Part shown: positions 43,822-53,018 of the stretch, piece by piece
Numbering within the stretch: the stretch's first letter is position 1
How the letters are laid out: each line of letters begins with the position of its first letter
From: Metabacillus schmidteae
GTDB taxonomy: Bacteria; Bacillota; Bacilli; Bacillales; Bacillaceae
NCBI RefSeq assembly: GCF_903166545.1
Contig: NZ_CAESCH010000001.1
Coordinates: forward strand, 1,678,001 to 1,742,000
DNA length: 64,000 nucleotides
Direction: 5' to 3'
Notes under the pieces: generated by a model
Databases searched by the model: none
The model's input: only the letters and a program-made list of their open reading frames with translations
What the model was told of the DNA's origin: nothing
Made by a program: the position numbers and the translations under genes

Positions 43822-43941
43822 AATAACTAGCTCCTTCCGTAATGTAGCTCTGATTTGGTTTTTGTTTACTTACCAATAAACATTCTTACCAAATTAACCT
43901 ACGAATTTACGAGTAAGGAGCTAGTTTCGTTCATGATAACT

Positions 43942-44046
43942 CAGCTTCGCCTGCGGGGTCTCAGCCTTTCCTCACTTCCCGCAGGAGTCGAGTGTCTTCC
44001 GCTCCATTCCACTATAGATGTAAAAATATTATCGTAAAAGCAACAA
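43942..44046. repeat. Right half of the long palindromic repeat split by the IS element
   Basis: CAGCTTCGCCTGCGGGGTCT, then CTTCCCGCAGGAGTCGAGTG and TCTTCCGCTCCATTCC, ending in GTAAAAGCAACAA (44034-44046). It pairs with the left half at 42062-42152; ACACTCG/CGAGTGT, GGAGGAAGCTGAG/CTCAGC and the 13-bp ends are the clearest matches. Confidence 0.8.
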
Positions 44047-44203
44047 TCTTTGCAAAAAAAGCAAAAAAATATAAGGTTTCAATCACATTATAACTTTTCC
44101 TTATCTTAATTCATAAACTGAATGTAATTTTCTTATCGCATCCTAGTCATTATAATAAAGTAGAAGATGGAAAAAATGAAATCGAGAGATGGAGGAGAAC
44201 GAG

Positions 44204-44974
44204 TTGAATAACAAAAATGATGTGAAAAAGCAGTTTGGTCGTAGTGCAAATGATTATGTAGAAAGTCAAATACACCGAAAAGGTACAGATTTGAAGATGT
44301 TGCTGGAGATGGCCTCTATAACTGGAAACGAAGAGGTTCTTGATGTTGCAACTGGAGGTGGACATACAGCAAATGCTTTTGCTCCCGTTGTTAGACAGGT
44401 TACTGCAATGGATTTAACACCTGAAATGCTGACTGCTTCTGAAAAATTCATTCAAACTAACGGCCATTCTAACGTTTTGTTTGTTGAAGGTGATGCTGAA
44501 AAAATGCCATTCTCTAATGAAGCCTTTGATATTGTTACTTGCCGTATTGCTCCTCACCATTTCCCGAACATTGAAAAATTTATTCGAGAAGTTTATCGTG
44601 TGTTAAAATGTGGTGGACAATTTTTATTAAATGATAATGTTGCACCCGAAAATGATGAGTTCGATCACTTTTATAATAAGATTGAAAAATTGAGAGACTA
44701 TAGTCATTATCGAGCTTGGAAAAAAACAGAGTGGATCGGGAAGATAGAATTAGCCGGTTTTGAAATTCATGAAATCTCTCGTTTTGAGAAAAGATTTGAA
44801 TTTATGGGCTGGTGTGACCGTATGCAGTTGTCCGAAAAAGAAAAAGAGAAAGTAACTAATACTATTCTTAATGCCCCGGAAAAAGTAAAACATAAATTTC
44901 GAATTGTTACAGAGGAAAACAAAGTGATGTCGTTTTGCGGAGAAGCTATGTTGTTGAAGGCGATAAAAAGGTGA
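44204..44974 (+). CDS. Class I SAM-dependent methyltransferase
   Basis: A 256-residue UbiE/YcgJ-like methyltransferase. The SAM-binding motif is VLDVATGGGHTANAFAP, motif II FVEGDAEKMPFSNEAFDIVTCRI, and motif III REVYRVLKCGGQFLLND. The substrate cannot be told. TTG at 44204 with GGAGGAG 6 nt upstream gives MNNKNDVKKQFGRSANDYV, typical for the family; the ATG at 44189 lies before the ribosome-binding site and is rejected. It stands alone, convergent with the alarmone synthetase gene. Confidence 0.85.
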   Translation: MNNKNDVKKQFGRSANDYVESQIHRKGTDLKMLLEMASITGNEEVLDVATGGGHTANAFAPVVRQVTAMDLTPEMLTASEKFIQTNGHSNVLFVEGDAEKMPFSNEAFDIVTCRIAPHHFPNIEKFIREVYRVLKCGGQFLLNDNVAPENDEFDHFYNKIEKLRDYSHYRAWKKTEWIGKIELAGFEIHEISRFEKRFEFMGWCDRMQLSEKEKEKVTNTILNAPEKVKHKFRIVTEENKVMSFCGEAMLLKAIKR

Positions 44975-44981
44975 ACATGAA

Positions 44982-45018
44982 AAAATACCGTCTTCCTATA
45001 AAGGTTGACGGTATTTTA
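44982..45018. terminator. Terminator between convergent methyltransferase and alarmone synthetase genes
   Basis: AATACCGTC pairs with GACGGTATT. T-rich sequence follows on the plus strand and AAAAA precedes, so it can work both ways. Confidence 0.8.
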
Positions 45019-45025
45019 ATAAAAA

Positions 45026-45769
45026 CTATTTCTCTGAAATGAACGATTCAATTAATGCCATTGGTAGCTGAAATTTATTTTTTTCAATTGTAATAATGGA
45101 GTCTGTTTTATCCTGCTCAGCTGCTGTTTCTTTATACGCATTCACTTCCCGGTTAAGACGCTCCATTTTTTGATCAAGCTGTGTTGCAACAGTCGCTGCT
45201 TCCTTAAGTTCTTGTCTTAATCTCTTCGGAATTTCCTTATTATATTTATAGTAGATTTTATGTTCTAAACTTGCCCAAAAGTCCATTGCAATAGTCCGGA
45301 TTTGAACCTCTACATTTACGATTTCCTCACGATCTGACATAAATATAGGGATTTCTAAGATCATATGGAGACTTTGGTATCCGTTAGGCTTTGGATTTTT
45401 GATGTAATCCTTATATTCGACGACATGAATATCCTTTTGGCGTGAGAGCATGTTGCTAATTTCATAAATGTCAGAGATGAAAGAAACATTAATTCTAATT
45501 CCTGCAATATCACGAATATTGTCCTTAATAGAGTCAAGAGACAAAGGACATCCCTTTTTTATGACTTTTTTGAAGATGCTTTCCGGTGACTTTAAACGCG
45601 ATTTCACATGTTCAATTGGGTTATAGTCATGGATATATGTGAATTCGTCCTTTAAAATATTAATTTTCGTATTTAATTCATCTAAAGCAAATTGATAAGC
45701 CATCATAAATCGTGTTAATTCTACTTTGATTTTTTTTAGATCTTGTAGATTTAATTGTTCTGTGCTCAT
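45026..45769 (-). CDS. Small alarmone synthetase (RelA/SpoT synthetase domain only)
   Basis: A 247-residue (p)ppGpp synthetase of the YjbM/YwaC type, lacking hydrolase and regulatory domains. Marks: EHVKSRLKSPESIFKKVIKKG, IRDIAGIRINVSFISDIYEI, the catalytic NPKPNGYQSLHMILEIP and VEVQIRTIAMDFWASLEHKI. A C-terminal coiled coil (about 185-225) probably drives oligomer formation. It makes ppGpp/pppGpp from GTP/GDP and ATP under stress. The rather long N-terminus makes YwaC-like the closer match, but the assignment between the two is uncertain. Confidence 0.9.
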   Translation of the reverse strand: MSTEQLNLQDLKKIKVELTRFMMAYQFALDELNTKINILKDEFTYIHDYNPIEHVKSRLKSPESIFKKVIKKGCPLSLDSIKDNIRDIAGIRINVSFISDIYEISNMLSRQKDIHVVEYKDYIKNPKPNGYQSLHMILEIPIFMSDREEIVNVEVQIRTIAMDFWASLEHKIYYKYNKEIPKRLRQELKEAATVATQLDQKMERLNREVNAYKETAAEQDKTDSIITIEKNKFQLPMALIESFISEK

Positions 45770-45963
45770 TATAGATTACCTCTCTTGGTGTGTAGGTGAT
45801 TATTTTTTTAGACGTTCAATCACATATCATTATAACAATAACACCTTTATTATACCTTAAAATCTCTATTAATTGTGCCACGAGCTTGTAAAGCTTTACT
45901 TAAACCTCTGTCGATCATCCCCTGCATGACTTATGAGTGGTTGCTAACACATAGTTTTTTTAA

Positions 45964-46012
45964 TAAAAAAACCTCCTATTTATAAGCATGTGTTTCACTG
46001 TATAAATAGAAG
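45964..46012 (-). terminator. Terminator of the AI-2E/YtvI-type gene
   Basis: On the minus strand CTTCTATTTATA pairs with TATAAATAGGAG and is followed by TTTTTTT. Confidence 0.7.
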
Positions 46013-46025
46013 ATTTTAAGTCATA

Positions 46026-47078
46026 TTATATTTTGTTTAATTTCCCTAATTTAATAAAACCTGCTTGATACAAAGCTTGCAAGATGATGATGAGCGCTGG
46101 ACCTGCAATCAATCCTATAAAGCCAATTAACTCAAAGCCAACATACATACTGATCAAAGCGGAGAGAGCACTGATCCCTATGCTGGCTCCTAAGATTTTA
46201 GGTTCAATTACTCGTCGGACAATGGTAATAACAACGAAAAGTATAATTAAACCTATGCCAAGCTGTGTGTCTCCGAAAGCAAAATTGTATACAGCCCAAG
46301 GAACGAGGAAGGAACCAGCCCCTAAAATTGGCAAAATATCGACTAAAACAACTAATAGCGATAAAACGAGGGCATATTTTACATTTAAGATAAGAAGCCC
46401 TACAAATGACAAAATAAATGTAATGAGACAGAAGATAACCTGTGCTTTAAAAAAGCCAATAAAAGCTTTTAATAATTGAGTAACAACCAAATCAATTTTT
46501 TCCTTAGAAGAATCAGAAAAAATACTTAGAACTCTCGTCTTGATTTTTGGTAAATCTAGACAGAATAGGAACATGGCTACTAAGTAAATAATCGTGTGAA
46601 CCAAAATTAATGGAATAGATGCGATAAAATCAAATAAATTTTTTGTAATAGATGTTGCTAATCCCAATACAAAATCCTTTAGCGATTCAATTGCTTGTTG
46701 AATTGTTGATAGGTACTCATTCGGAATTTGAATATAATAACCCTGAAAGTCTTTAATTAACGCTTGTGCTTCATCCGCGAAAAGGTAATAATAGTCTGGG
46801 AAATTTTTTGTAACATCCAACAATTGAACGACTAATGTTGTGATGATCCAGTAGCCACTTAACCCGAACACCAGCAGAAACAAGATAAAGACAAGGGTAA
46901 CACTAAACTGTCGTTTTATTTTCAATGAACGTATACCAACTTGAACAGCGGGTTCTAATAAGATAGCTGTGATCAGTGCTAAAATGATGGGAATACAGTA
47001 TGGAATTAAAAATAGGATAATCCCTATTGCTATGGTAAGTAGGATAATTTTTTTATATGACAATGGCGGCCACCTCAA
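46026..47078 (-). CDS. AI-2E-family membrane protein (YtvI-like)
   Basis: A 350-residue membrane protein of the AI-2E exporter-like family, with about eight membrane segments. Marks: the N-terminal LFLIPYCIPIILALITAILLEP pair of helices, VDILPILGAGSFLVPWAVYNF, and RVIEPKILGASIGISALSALISMYVGFEL. Bacillus YtvI of this family is linked to sporulation, but other members export small molecules or ions, so the substrate is unknown. The ATG is preceded by GGTGGCCGCC-like sequence with a weak ribosome-binding site. It stands alone and is divergent from the LTA-synthase family gene. Confidence 0.82.
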   Translation of the reverse strand: MRWPPLSYKKIILLTIAIGIILFLIPYCIPIILALITAILLEPAVQVGIRSLKIKRQFSVTLVFILFLLVFGLSGYWIITTLVVQLLDVTKNFPDYYYLFADEAQALIKDFQGYYIQIPNEYLSTIQQAIESLKDFVLGLATSITKNLFDFIASIPLILVHTIIYLVAMFLFCLDLPKIKTRVLSIFSDSSKEKIDLVVTQLLKAFIGFFKAQVIFCLITFILSFVGLLILNVKYALVLSLLVVLVDILPILGAGSFLVPWAVYNFAFGDTQLGIGLIILFVVITIVRRVIEPKILGASIGISALSALISMYVGFELIGFIGLIAGPALIIILQALYQAGFIKLGKLNKI

Positions 47079-47367
47079 TATTGTGAAAGATCAAACATAT
47101 TATATGTATATTATATACTCTAAAGCCAATTTCTCCTATAACTTAATACTAATAAAATAAATTATATTATTCTACAAAAAAAAAGAGAACCATAGGTCAA
47201 TAGATCATAATTAGTTACATTAAATGAAATATGTTTAAATACCTATATCAAGCTCACAAAGGATATTTGGTAAAATAAGACTAACAGCAAGACCTTTACT
47301 TTATGATGAAAATCTAATAGAATAATTGAATGACTTTGATTTTCGAATTTGAACAAGAGGTGAAATA

Positions 47368-49392
47368 ATGAGGAAGTTTATCAATAACATCCAAAATAAT
47401 TATATGAGCCTTTTCTTTTTAGCTGTTTTATTATTATGGATAAAAACATATTTCGTTCAACATAATGAATTTAATTTAGGCTTAGAAAATGGTTTGCAGG
47501 AATTTCTATTATTTTTTAATCCATTAGGATCAGCTTTATTGTTCCTTGGATTATCCTTATTATCAAGAAAAAGAAAATTACTATGGTTAATTGTGTTCGA
47601 CTTTTTAATGAGCTTTTTATTGTTTGCCAATGTTGTTTACTACAGATTCTTTAGTGACTTTATTACACTTCCAACATTGACTCAAACGCAAAACTTTGGG
47701 GATGTTAGTACTAGTGTAACTTCACTATTGCATACAACAGATATTTTAATTTTCTTGGATCCAATTATTATACTTGTGTTAGGAATTTTATTCCGTCGAC
47801 AAAACAAACAAGTACCAGTCATTAAGCTTAGAAAAGTGGGTTCTGTTCTATTAGCTGCACTTCTTATTATGAGCATTAACCTTGGACTTGCTGAAAAAGA
47901 TCGTCCACAGCTATTAACAAGAACATTTGACCGAAACTATATTGTAAAGTATTTAGGTATGTACAACTATACGATTTATGATGCTGTACAAAGTACAAGA
48001 GCATCTGCTAAGCGAGCAATGGCAGATAGTAATGATATTACAGAAGTGCTTAACTATACTCGTTCTAATTATGCAAGCCCGAATCCAGAATACTTTGGTG
48101 CTGCAAAAGGAATGAATGTTGTTTATCTTCACTTAGAATCGATTCAAAATTTCATTATCGATTATAAGTTAAATGGAGAGGAAGTAACTCCTTTCTTGAA
48201 TTCACTGACAAAAGATTCTAATACGTTGTATTTTGATAATTTCTTTCATCAAACAGCACAAGGAAAAACAGCTGATGCTGAATTTATGCTGGAAAATTCG
48301 TTGTTTGGTCTTCCACAAGGATCTGCTTTTTCAACGAAAGGCTTAAACACGTATCAGTCTGCACCGGCTATTTTAGGTCAAGAGGGATACACTTCGGCTG
48401 TATTCCACGGTAACAAAGGCTCGTTCTGGAATCGTGACGAAATTTATAAGTCGTTTGGTTATGATCATTTCTTTGATTCAAGTTATTATGATTTAAAACC
48501 AGAAGATCTTGCAGAATATGGCTTAATGGATAAGCCGTTCTTCCAGCAATCAGAAACGTTACTTGAATCATTGCCACAGCCATTTTATACAAAGTTTATA
48601 ACTGTAACAAACCACTACCCGTATAAAATGGATCAGGAATTAGCAACAATTGAACCTCATACTACTGGAGATCCGTCTGTTGATAACTATTTCCAGACAG
48701 TACGCTATGCTGATGAGGCTTTAAAAGAATTCTTTGATTATCTGAAAGAATCTGGTTTAGATAAAAATACAATTGTTGTCATGTATGGTGACCATTACGG
48801 TATTTCAGAAAACCATAATAAAGCAATGTCTAAAGTTCTAGGAAAAGAAGTTGGACCATTAGAAAGTTCAGATCTTCAAAGAGTGCCGTTGTTCATTCAT
48901 GCACCTGGCCTTGAAGGCGGAACGATGCATCAATACGGTGGTCAAATTGATCTTCTTCCTACATTAATGCATTTACTAGGTATTGATACAAAGCAGTATG
49001 TACAATTTGGAACAGATTTATTATCAAAAGAACATGATGAACTGGTTCCATTTAGAAATGGTGACTTTGTAAGTCCAGAAGTAGTATACACTGGTGGAAA
49101 ATACTATGATTCATCAACTGGTACGAAAGTAGAAGCAACAGAAGAGGCGTTAAAACAAAAAGAAATTGTTGAGATGAAATTAAGTTACTCTGACAAGCTT
49201 GTTGAAGGGGACCTATTACGCTTCTACACACCACAAGATTTCACTCCAGTTGACCGTTCGAAGTATGACTATAGTGAAATGAAATCAGTTATTGAAAAGG
49301 ATAAATCAGAAGCTGCCGTAGAAAATGCAGAGGCTGCAACTGAAGATACAGAAGCAAAAGCTGAAAAAGAAAAAGTAACTAAAACAGAATAA
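47368..49392 (+). CDS. LTA synthase family protein (LtaS-type sulfatase-fold glycerolphosphate transferase)
   Basis: A 674-residue enzyme: five N-terminal membrane segments (to about residue 175), a linker, then an extracellular alkaline-phosphatase-type domain. The catalytic Thr is in QTAQGKTADAEFMLENSLF, metal ligands include VYLHLESIQNF and MYGDHYGIS, and NYFQTVRYADEALKEFFDYL is typical. It polymerises glycerolphosphate from phosphatidylglycerol into lipoteichoic acid, or primes it. It has a longer acidic Lys/Glu/Ala tail (about 635-674) than usual. Which paralogue (LtaS, YfnI, YqgS, YvgJ) it matches is open. AAGAGGTG precedes the ATG. Confidence 0.92.
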   Translation: MRKFINNIQNNYMSLFFLAVLLLWIKTYFVQHNEFNLGLENGLQEFLLFFNPLGSALLFLGLSLLSRKRKLLWLIVFDFLMSFLLFANVVYYRFFSDFITLPTLTQTQNFGDVSTSVTSLLHTTDILIFLDPIIILVLGILFRRQNKQVPVIKLRKVGSVLLAALLIMSINLGLAEKDRPQLLTRTFDRNYIVKYLGMYNYTIYDAVQSTRASAKRAMADSNDITEVLNYTRSNYASPNPEYFGAAKGMNVVYLHLESIQNFIIDYKLNGEEVTPFLNSLTKDSNTLYFDNFFHQTAQGKTADAEFMLENSLFGLPQGSAFSTKGLNTYQSAPAILGQEGYTSAVFHGNKGSFWNRDEIYKSFGYDHFFDSSYYDLKPEDLAEYGLMDKPFFQQSETLLESLPQPFYTKFITVTNHYPYKMDQELATIEPHTTGDPSVDNYFQTVRYADEALKEFFDYLKESGLDKNTIVVMYGDHYGISENHNKAMSKVLGKEVGPLESSDLQRVPLFIHAPGLEGGTMHQYGGQIDLLPTLMHLLGIDTKQYVQFGTDLLSKEHDELVPFRNGDFVSPEVVYTGGKYYDSSTGTKVEATEEALKQKEIVEMKLSYSDKLVEGDLLRFYTPQDFTPVDRSKYDYSEMKSVIEKDKSEAAVENAEAATEDTEAKAEKEKVTKTE

Positions 49393-49400
49393 TTCATTGG

Positions 49401-49437
49401 AAAAGCTGTTGAGTTTATAAAACTCAGCAGCTTTTTT
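49401..49437 (+). terminator. Terminator after the LTA synthase family gene
   Basis: AAAAGCTGTTGAGTTT pairs with AAACTCAGCAGCTTTT, ending in a T-run. Confidence 0.9.
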
Positions 49438-49521
49438 GTTTTAGGTAGCGTTAAAGAAGTGTGGTAAGGGGTGCAGATTTGTCCTTTAATTTGATGAATG
49501 ACAAAGGGGAGCTGTTTTACA

Positions 49522-49800
49522 AGAGAAAAGTCCTTCATAAGGTTGATGAAGGACAAAGCAGGGCACATCAAGAGAGAAAAGTCCTTCATAAGGTTGATGA
49601 AGGACAAAGCAGGGCACATCCACGAGAGAAAAGTCCTTCATAAGGTTGGTGAAGGACAAAGCAGGGCACATCCACGAGAGAAAAGTGCTTCATAAGGTTG
49701 ATGAAGGACAAAGCAGGGCACATCAAGAGAGAAAAGTCCTTCATACGAGTGATGAAGGACAAAAGCAGGTCTCTCCACAAAAGAAAGGTCCTTCATTAAG
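49522..49800. repeat. Tandem array of 51-52-bp units, each with a hairpin
   Basis: Units begin AGAGAAAAG at 49522, 49573, 49625, 49677 and 49728, and a degenerate sixth follows near 49780; a decayed unit lies before the array (49482-49507). Each carries GTCCTTCAT-7 nt-ATGAAGGAC, so every unit folds into a 9-bp hairpin. Linkers alternate between CACATCAAG and CACATCCACG. Unit 3 keeps pairing by G-T, unit 4 loses one pair. Short reading frames inside it (repeating IRLMKDKAGHI) exist on both strands but lack support. The rest of the gap, 49801-49915, shows nothing I can identify. Confidence 0.9.
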
Positions 49801-49925
49801 ATAGAATGCCAAAAGCCAAATCCCAAAGAGAAAATGAAGGATAAAATCTACTTTGCACTGCAACTCAAGTATTTTACTAACTAACTTAAATTACTTTTGA
49901 ACCTTCCCACAAACCCCAAAAATCC

Positions 49926-49963
49926 AAACAAATAAAAACAAAACAAAATAATCAAATAAAAAC
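49926..49963 (+). promoter_or_regulatory. AAACA-rich repeats upstream of lutA, possible DeoR-type operator
   Basis: CAAACAAATAAAAACAAAAC and ATCAAATAAAAACGG form an A-rich repeat group like those before the rha and kdg genes. TATAAT at 49989-49994 is a -10 candidate 26 bp downstream. The link to RhaR or another DeoR protein is inference; B. subtilis lutABC is known to be controlled by LutR and SinR. Confidence 0.4.
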
Positions 49964-50037
49964 GGGTGATATTTTGTGGGTTTAGTAGTATAATCTATAA
50001 AAAAGACTGCTCCTAAATGAATGGAGGGAATTAGGAA

Positions 50038-50760
50038 ATGAAAGTATCCTTATTTATTACATGCTTGGCAGATGTGTTTTATTCAAATGTTGGGAAACAT
50101 ACTGTAGAGCTTTTAGAAAAGCTTGGGTGTGAAGTTGATTTTCCGGAACAGCAAACCTGCTGTGGACAACCCGCTTTTAATAGCGGCTATCATAAAGAAA
50201 CGAAAGAAGTGGCAAAACACATGATTCGCACGTTTGAGAACTCAGATTATGTAGTAGGACCTTCTGGTTCATGTGTTGCGATGTTACGAGAATACGGCCA
50301 TCTGTTTGAAAATGAGCCGGTATGGAAAGAAAGAGCAGAGAAATTAGCGAAAAAATCATATGAATTAACACAGTTTATTGTAGAAGTGTTAAAAGTAGAA
50401 AACGTGAATGCTAGTTTACCAGCTTGTGCGACGTATCATAAATCCTGTCATATGACACGGTTACTAGGTGTAAAGGATGCACCCGGAAAGCTTTTAGACA
50501 ATGTTGAAGGCTTAGATGTAAAGTCACTTCCTAACAGTCATGATTGCTGTGGATTTGGTGGAACATTCTCTGTCAAAATGGTTCCGATTTCAGAGCAAAT
50601 GGTAGATGAAAAGGTGAGACATATAGAAGAAACAGGTGCTGAAGTATTAATCGGTGCTGATTGCGGCTGCTTAATGAATATCGGTGGCAGAATTAATCGA
50701 AAAGGGAAGCAAATTAAGGTTATGCATATAGCGGAAGTATTGAACAGCGAGGTGAAGTAA
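50038..50760 (+). CDS. lutA: LutA, lactate utilisation Fe-S oxidoreductase subunit
   Basis: A 240-residue protein with two CCG (heterodisulfide-reductase-like) domains: [12 protein letters not shown] and [12 protein letters not shown], plus [12 protein letters not shown] and [12 protein letters not shown]. LutABC oxidises L-lactate to pyruvate in Bacillus. GGAGGG precedes the ATG. It is the first gene of lutABC, with 1 bp to lutB. The nearby rhamnose genes yield lactaldehyde and hence lactate, so co-location makes metabolic sense. Confidence 0.95.
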   Translation: MKVSLFITCLADVFYSNVGKHTVELLEKLGCEVDFPEQQTCCGQPAFNSGYHKETKEVAKHMIRTFENSDYVVGPSGSCVAMLREYGHLFENEPVWKERAEKLAKKSYELTQFIVEVLKVENVNASLPACATYHKSCHMTRLLGVKDAPGKLLDNVEGLDVKSLPNSHDCCGFGGTFSVKMVPISEQMVDEKVRHIEETGAEVLIGADCGCLMNIGGRINRKGKQIKVMHIAEVLNSEVK

Positions 50761-50761
50761 A

Positions 50762-52186
50762 ATGGCGATGAAAATAAGCGATGAAAAGTTTTTTGATCGA
50801 GTTGATAAAGGTGTAAACAATTCCTTTATGCGAAATGCGGTTGCATCTGCGCAAGAGAGAATGCAAGGAAAACGGCTGTTGGCAACAGAAGAGCTGGGGA
50901 ATTGGGAAGAATGGCGTAAGCTTGGCGAAGAAATCAGGTCGCACACGCTTCAGAATCTTGACTACTATTTGGAGCAGTTAAGTGAAAATGTAAAAAAACG
51001 TGGTGGTCATGTATTTTTTGCTTCAACAAAAGAAGAGGCTAATGAGTACATCACAAAGGTAGCAAAAGAAAAACAAGCGAAAAAAGTTGTAAAGTCAAAA
51101 TCAATGGTTACAGAGGAAATACACTTAAATAGCGCACTCGAAAATGCAGGCTGTGAAGTAATCGAAACGGATTTAGGTGAATATATTCTTCAGCTTGATG
51201 ACCATGATCCACCGTCACATATCGTTGTTCCTGCTCTTCATAAAAACAAAGAGCAAATTCGTGACACATTTAAAGAAAAACGAGGCTATGATAAATCGGA
51301 AATTCCAGAAGAGCTTGCCCTTTTTGCCAGAGAACAACTTCGACAAGATTTCTTAAGTGCTGATCTTGGTATTACAGGTTGTAACTTCGCTGTTGCTGAA
51401 TCAGGGTCTATAAGTCTTGTCACAAATGAAGGAAATGCAGGACTTGTAACCGCTTTACCGAAAACTCAGATTACGGTTATGGGTATGGAACGTATCGTTC
51501 CAACTTGGGAAGAGCTAGATATAATGGTAAGTCTACTATGCAGAAGCTCTGTTGGACAAAAATTAACTAGTTATATTACAGGATTAACTGGACCAAAAGA
51601 CGATGGTGATGTTGATGGGCCTGAAGAATTCCATCTGGTTATTGTTGATAATGGACGATCAAACATACTAGGAACTGAATTCCAAAGTGCACTTCACTGT
51701 ATCCGCTGTGCAGCTTGTGTCAATGTTTGTCCAGTTTATCGTCATGTAGGTGGACATTCGTATGGCTCTATTTACGCTGGTCCAATTGGAGCAGTTTTAA
51801 CACCTTTGCTTGGCGGTTATGAGGATTACAAGGAGCTGCCGTATGCCTCATCTTTATGTGCAGCATGCACAGATGCATGCCCGGTGAAAATTCCACTTCA
51901 TGAACTATTAATTAAACATCGAAGAAAGATTGTTGAAGATGAAAAGAAATCACCATTTGGTGAAAAGCTTGCGATGAAAGGCTTTCAGCTGGCAGCAAGT
52001 TCACCAAGTCTTTATAAAACAGGTACAAAATCCGCTTCATCGGTCATGGCGCCTTTTACAAAAGAAAACAGTATTCAAAAAGGACCAGGTCCAATGAAGC
52101 CTTGGACAGATGTACGTGATTTCCCGGCACCAAGTAAAGAGAGATTTAGAGACTGGTATAAAAAGAGAGAAAAAGGAGGGGAATAA
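50762..52186 (+). CDS. lutB: LutB, iron-sulfur lactate utilisation subunit
   Basis: A 474-residue protein with an N-terminal LUD domain (about 60-290: [39 protein letters not shown]) and two 4Fe-4S binding motifs [14 protein letters not shown] and [13 protein letters not shown] (about 315-385). It forms the electron-transfer core of the LutABC complex. The start is the ATG just after the lutA stop (GAGGTGAAG site). Length is as expected. Confidence 0.95.
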   Translation: MAMKISDEKFFDRVDKGVNNSFMRNAVASAQERMQGKRLLATEELGNWEEWRKLGEEIRSHTLQNLDYYLEQLSENVKKRGGHVFFASTKEEANEYITKVAKEKQAKKVVKSKSMVTEEIHLNSALENAGCEVIETDLGEYILQLDDHDPPSHIVVPALHKNKEQIRDTFKEKRGYDKSEIPEELALFAREQLRQDFLSADLGITGCNFAVAESGSISLVTNEGNAGLVTALPKTQITVMGMERIVPTWEELDIMVSLLCRSSVGQKLTSYITGLTGPKDDGDVDGPEEFHLVIVDNGRSNILGTEFQSALHCIRCAACVNVCPVYRHVGGHSYGSIYAGPIGAVLTPLLGGYEDYKELPYASSLCAACTDACPVKIPLHELLIKHRRKIVEDEKKSPFGEKLAMKGFQLAASSPSLYKTGTKSASSVMAPFTKENSIQKGPGPMKPWTDVRDFPAPSKERFRDWYKKREKGGE

Positions 52187-52190
52187 AAAG

Positions 52191-52910
52191 ATGGCAGCAG
52201 GACAAATCACAAATCGCGATTCATTTCTCAATACAATAGCTGAAAAATTAGGAAGAGAAAGAGTGAAAACAGTCACAAAACCACAATGGACGACAACCCC
52301 TCAATATGATGTGTTAAAAGATGCCACACAAGATGAATTGGTTGAGGTTCTGAAAAAACATTGTGAAGTTATTCATACCCAATTTATTGAGACGAATTAT
52401 GAGCAACTCCCACAAAAAATCCGTGATGTGTTAAAGCAGTACGAAGCCGGAAGTGTTGTAACTTGGAAGGATGATCGTCATAAAGAGTTTGGATTAGAAG
52501 AGGGGCTGTTAAGTAAGCTTCCTGAAGAGGATATTGATGTACACATTTGGGATCCGGTTCTTAAAGAAAAAAACATAGAGGCAGCAGAAAAGGCTGATGT
52601 GGGTATCACTTTTAGTGATATCACTCTTGCAGAATCAGGGACAGTTGTTTTATTCAGCAGTGAAAACAAAGGGAGATCAGTTAGCTTATTACCGAAAACG
52701 TATATTGCCATTGTTCCAAAAAGTACTCTTGTACCAAGAATGACGCAAGCTACTGCACACATTAATAAGCAAGTCCAAGAAGGGAAAAACATATCTTCCT
52801 GCATTGATTTTATTACAGGACCAAGTAATAGTGCTGATATTGAATTGAATCTCATTGTAGGGGTTCACGGTCCTATAAAAGCAACCTATATTCTTGTTGA
52901 AGATAAATAA
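52191..52910 (+). CDS. lutC: LutC, lactate utilisation subunit (LUD domain)
   Basis: A 239-residue LUD-domain protein with DVGITFSDITLAESGTVVLF, GRSVSLLPKTYIAIVPKS and CIDFITGPSNSADIE, typical LutC. The start is the ATG 8 nt after AAAAGGAGGGG, right after lutB; the open frame upstream inside lutB is ignored. It completes the lactate oxidation complex. Confidence 0.94.
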   Translation: MAAGQITNRDSFLNTIAEKLGRERVKTVTKPQWTTTPQYDVLKDATQDELVEVLKKHCEVIHTQFIETNYEQLPQKIRDVLKQYEAGSVVTWKDDRHKEFGLEEGLLSKLPEEDIDVHIWDPVLKEKNIEAAEKADVGITFSDITLAESGTVVLFSSENKGRSVSLLPKTYIAIVPKSTLVPRMTQATAHINKQVQEGKNISSCIDFITGPSNSADIELNLIVGVHGPIKATYILVEDK

Positions 52911-52919
52911 ATTCAAAAA

Positions 52920-52992
52920 TAAACAAAAAATATATTCAAAAACAAACAAACATAGTATATAATTAAAAACAGATAATCAAACAAAAACAAAT
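52920..52992 (+). promoter_or_regulatory. AAACA repeats flanking the rha aldolase promoter, probable RhaR operator
   Basis: TAAACAAAAA, CAAAAACAAACAAACA and TCAAACAAAAACAAA occur on both sides of a TATAAT (52958-52963) about 60 bp before the start codon. Repeats flanking a -10 box fit repression. The DeoR-family RhaR gene directly downstream is the likely binder. Confidence 0.5.
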
Positions 52993-53018
52993 GCAAATAA
53001 AATAGAGGAGGAAACAAA

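Larger units (their letters stand above)
42153..43941 (-). mobile_element. IS110-family (IS1111-like) insertion sequence, 1789 bp, complete
   Basis: The transposase lies on the minus strand with about 115 nt before it and a long (about 555 nt) non-coding segment after it. Subterminal 12-bp inverted repeats are perfect: ATGAACGAAACT (42156-42167) and AGTTTCGTTCAT (43923-43934). GAT occurs outside each repeat, and CT is found at both boundaries (42151-42152 and 43940-43941), fitting a CT core dinucleotide. No target duplication other than CT is visible. The element splits a palindromic repeat at ...CCTC-CT/CAGC.... Subterminal repeats and the 3' non-coding region point to the IS1111 subgroup. 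Confidence 0.85.

Noticed and set aside
43855..44037. 60-residue ORF over the right IS end
   Set aside because: It crosses the IS end and the palindromic repeat, with no similarity to a family and no good start signal.
49522..49800. CRISPR array
   Set aside because: Units are nearly identical over their whole 51-52 bp, without unique spacers, and no cas genes are nearby.
49461..49826. Short ORFs on both strands repeating IRLMKDKAGHI or LSFINLMKDFS
   Set aside because: They only reflect the tandem DNA repeat; the unit lengths (51 and 52 bp) break the frame between units, and start signals are missing.
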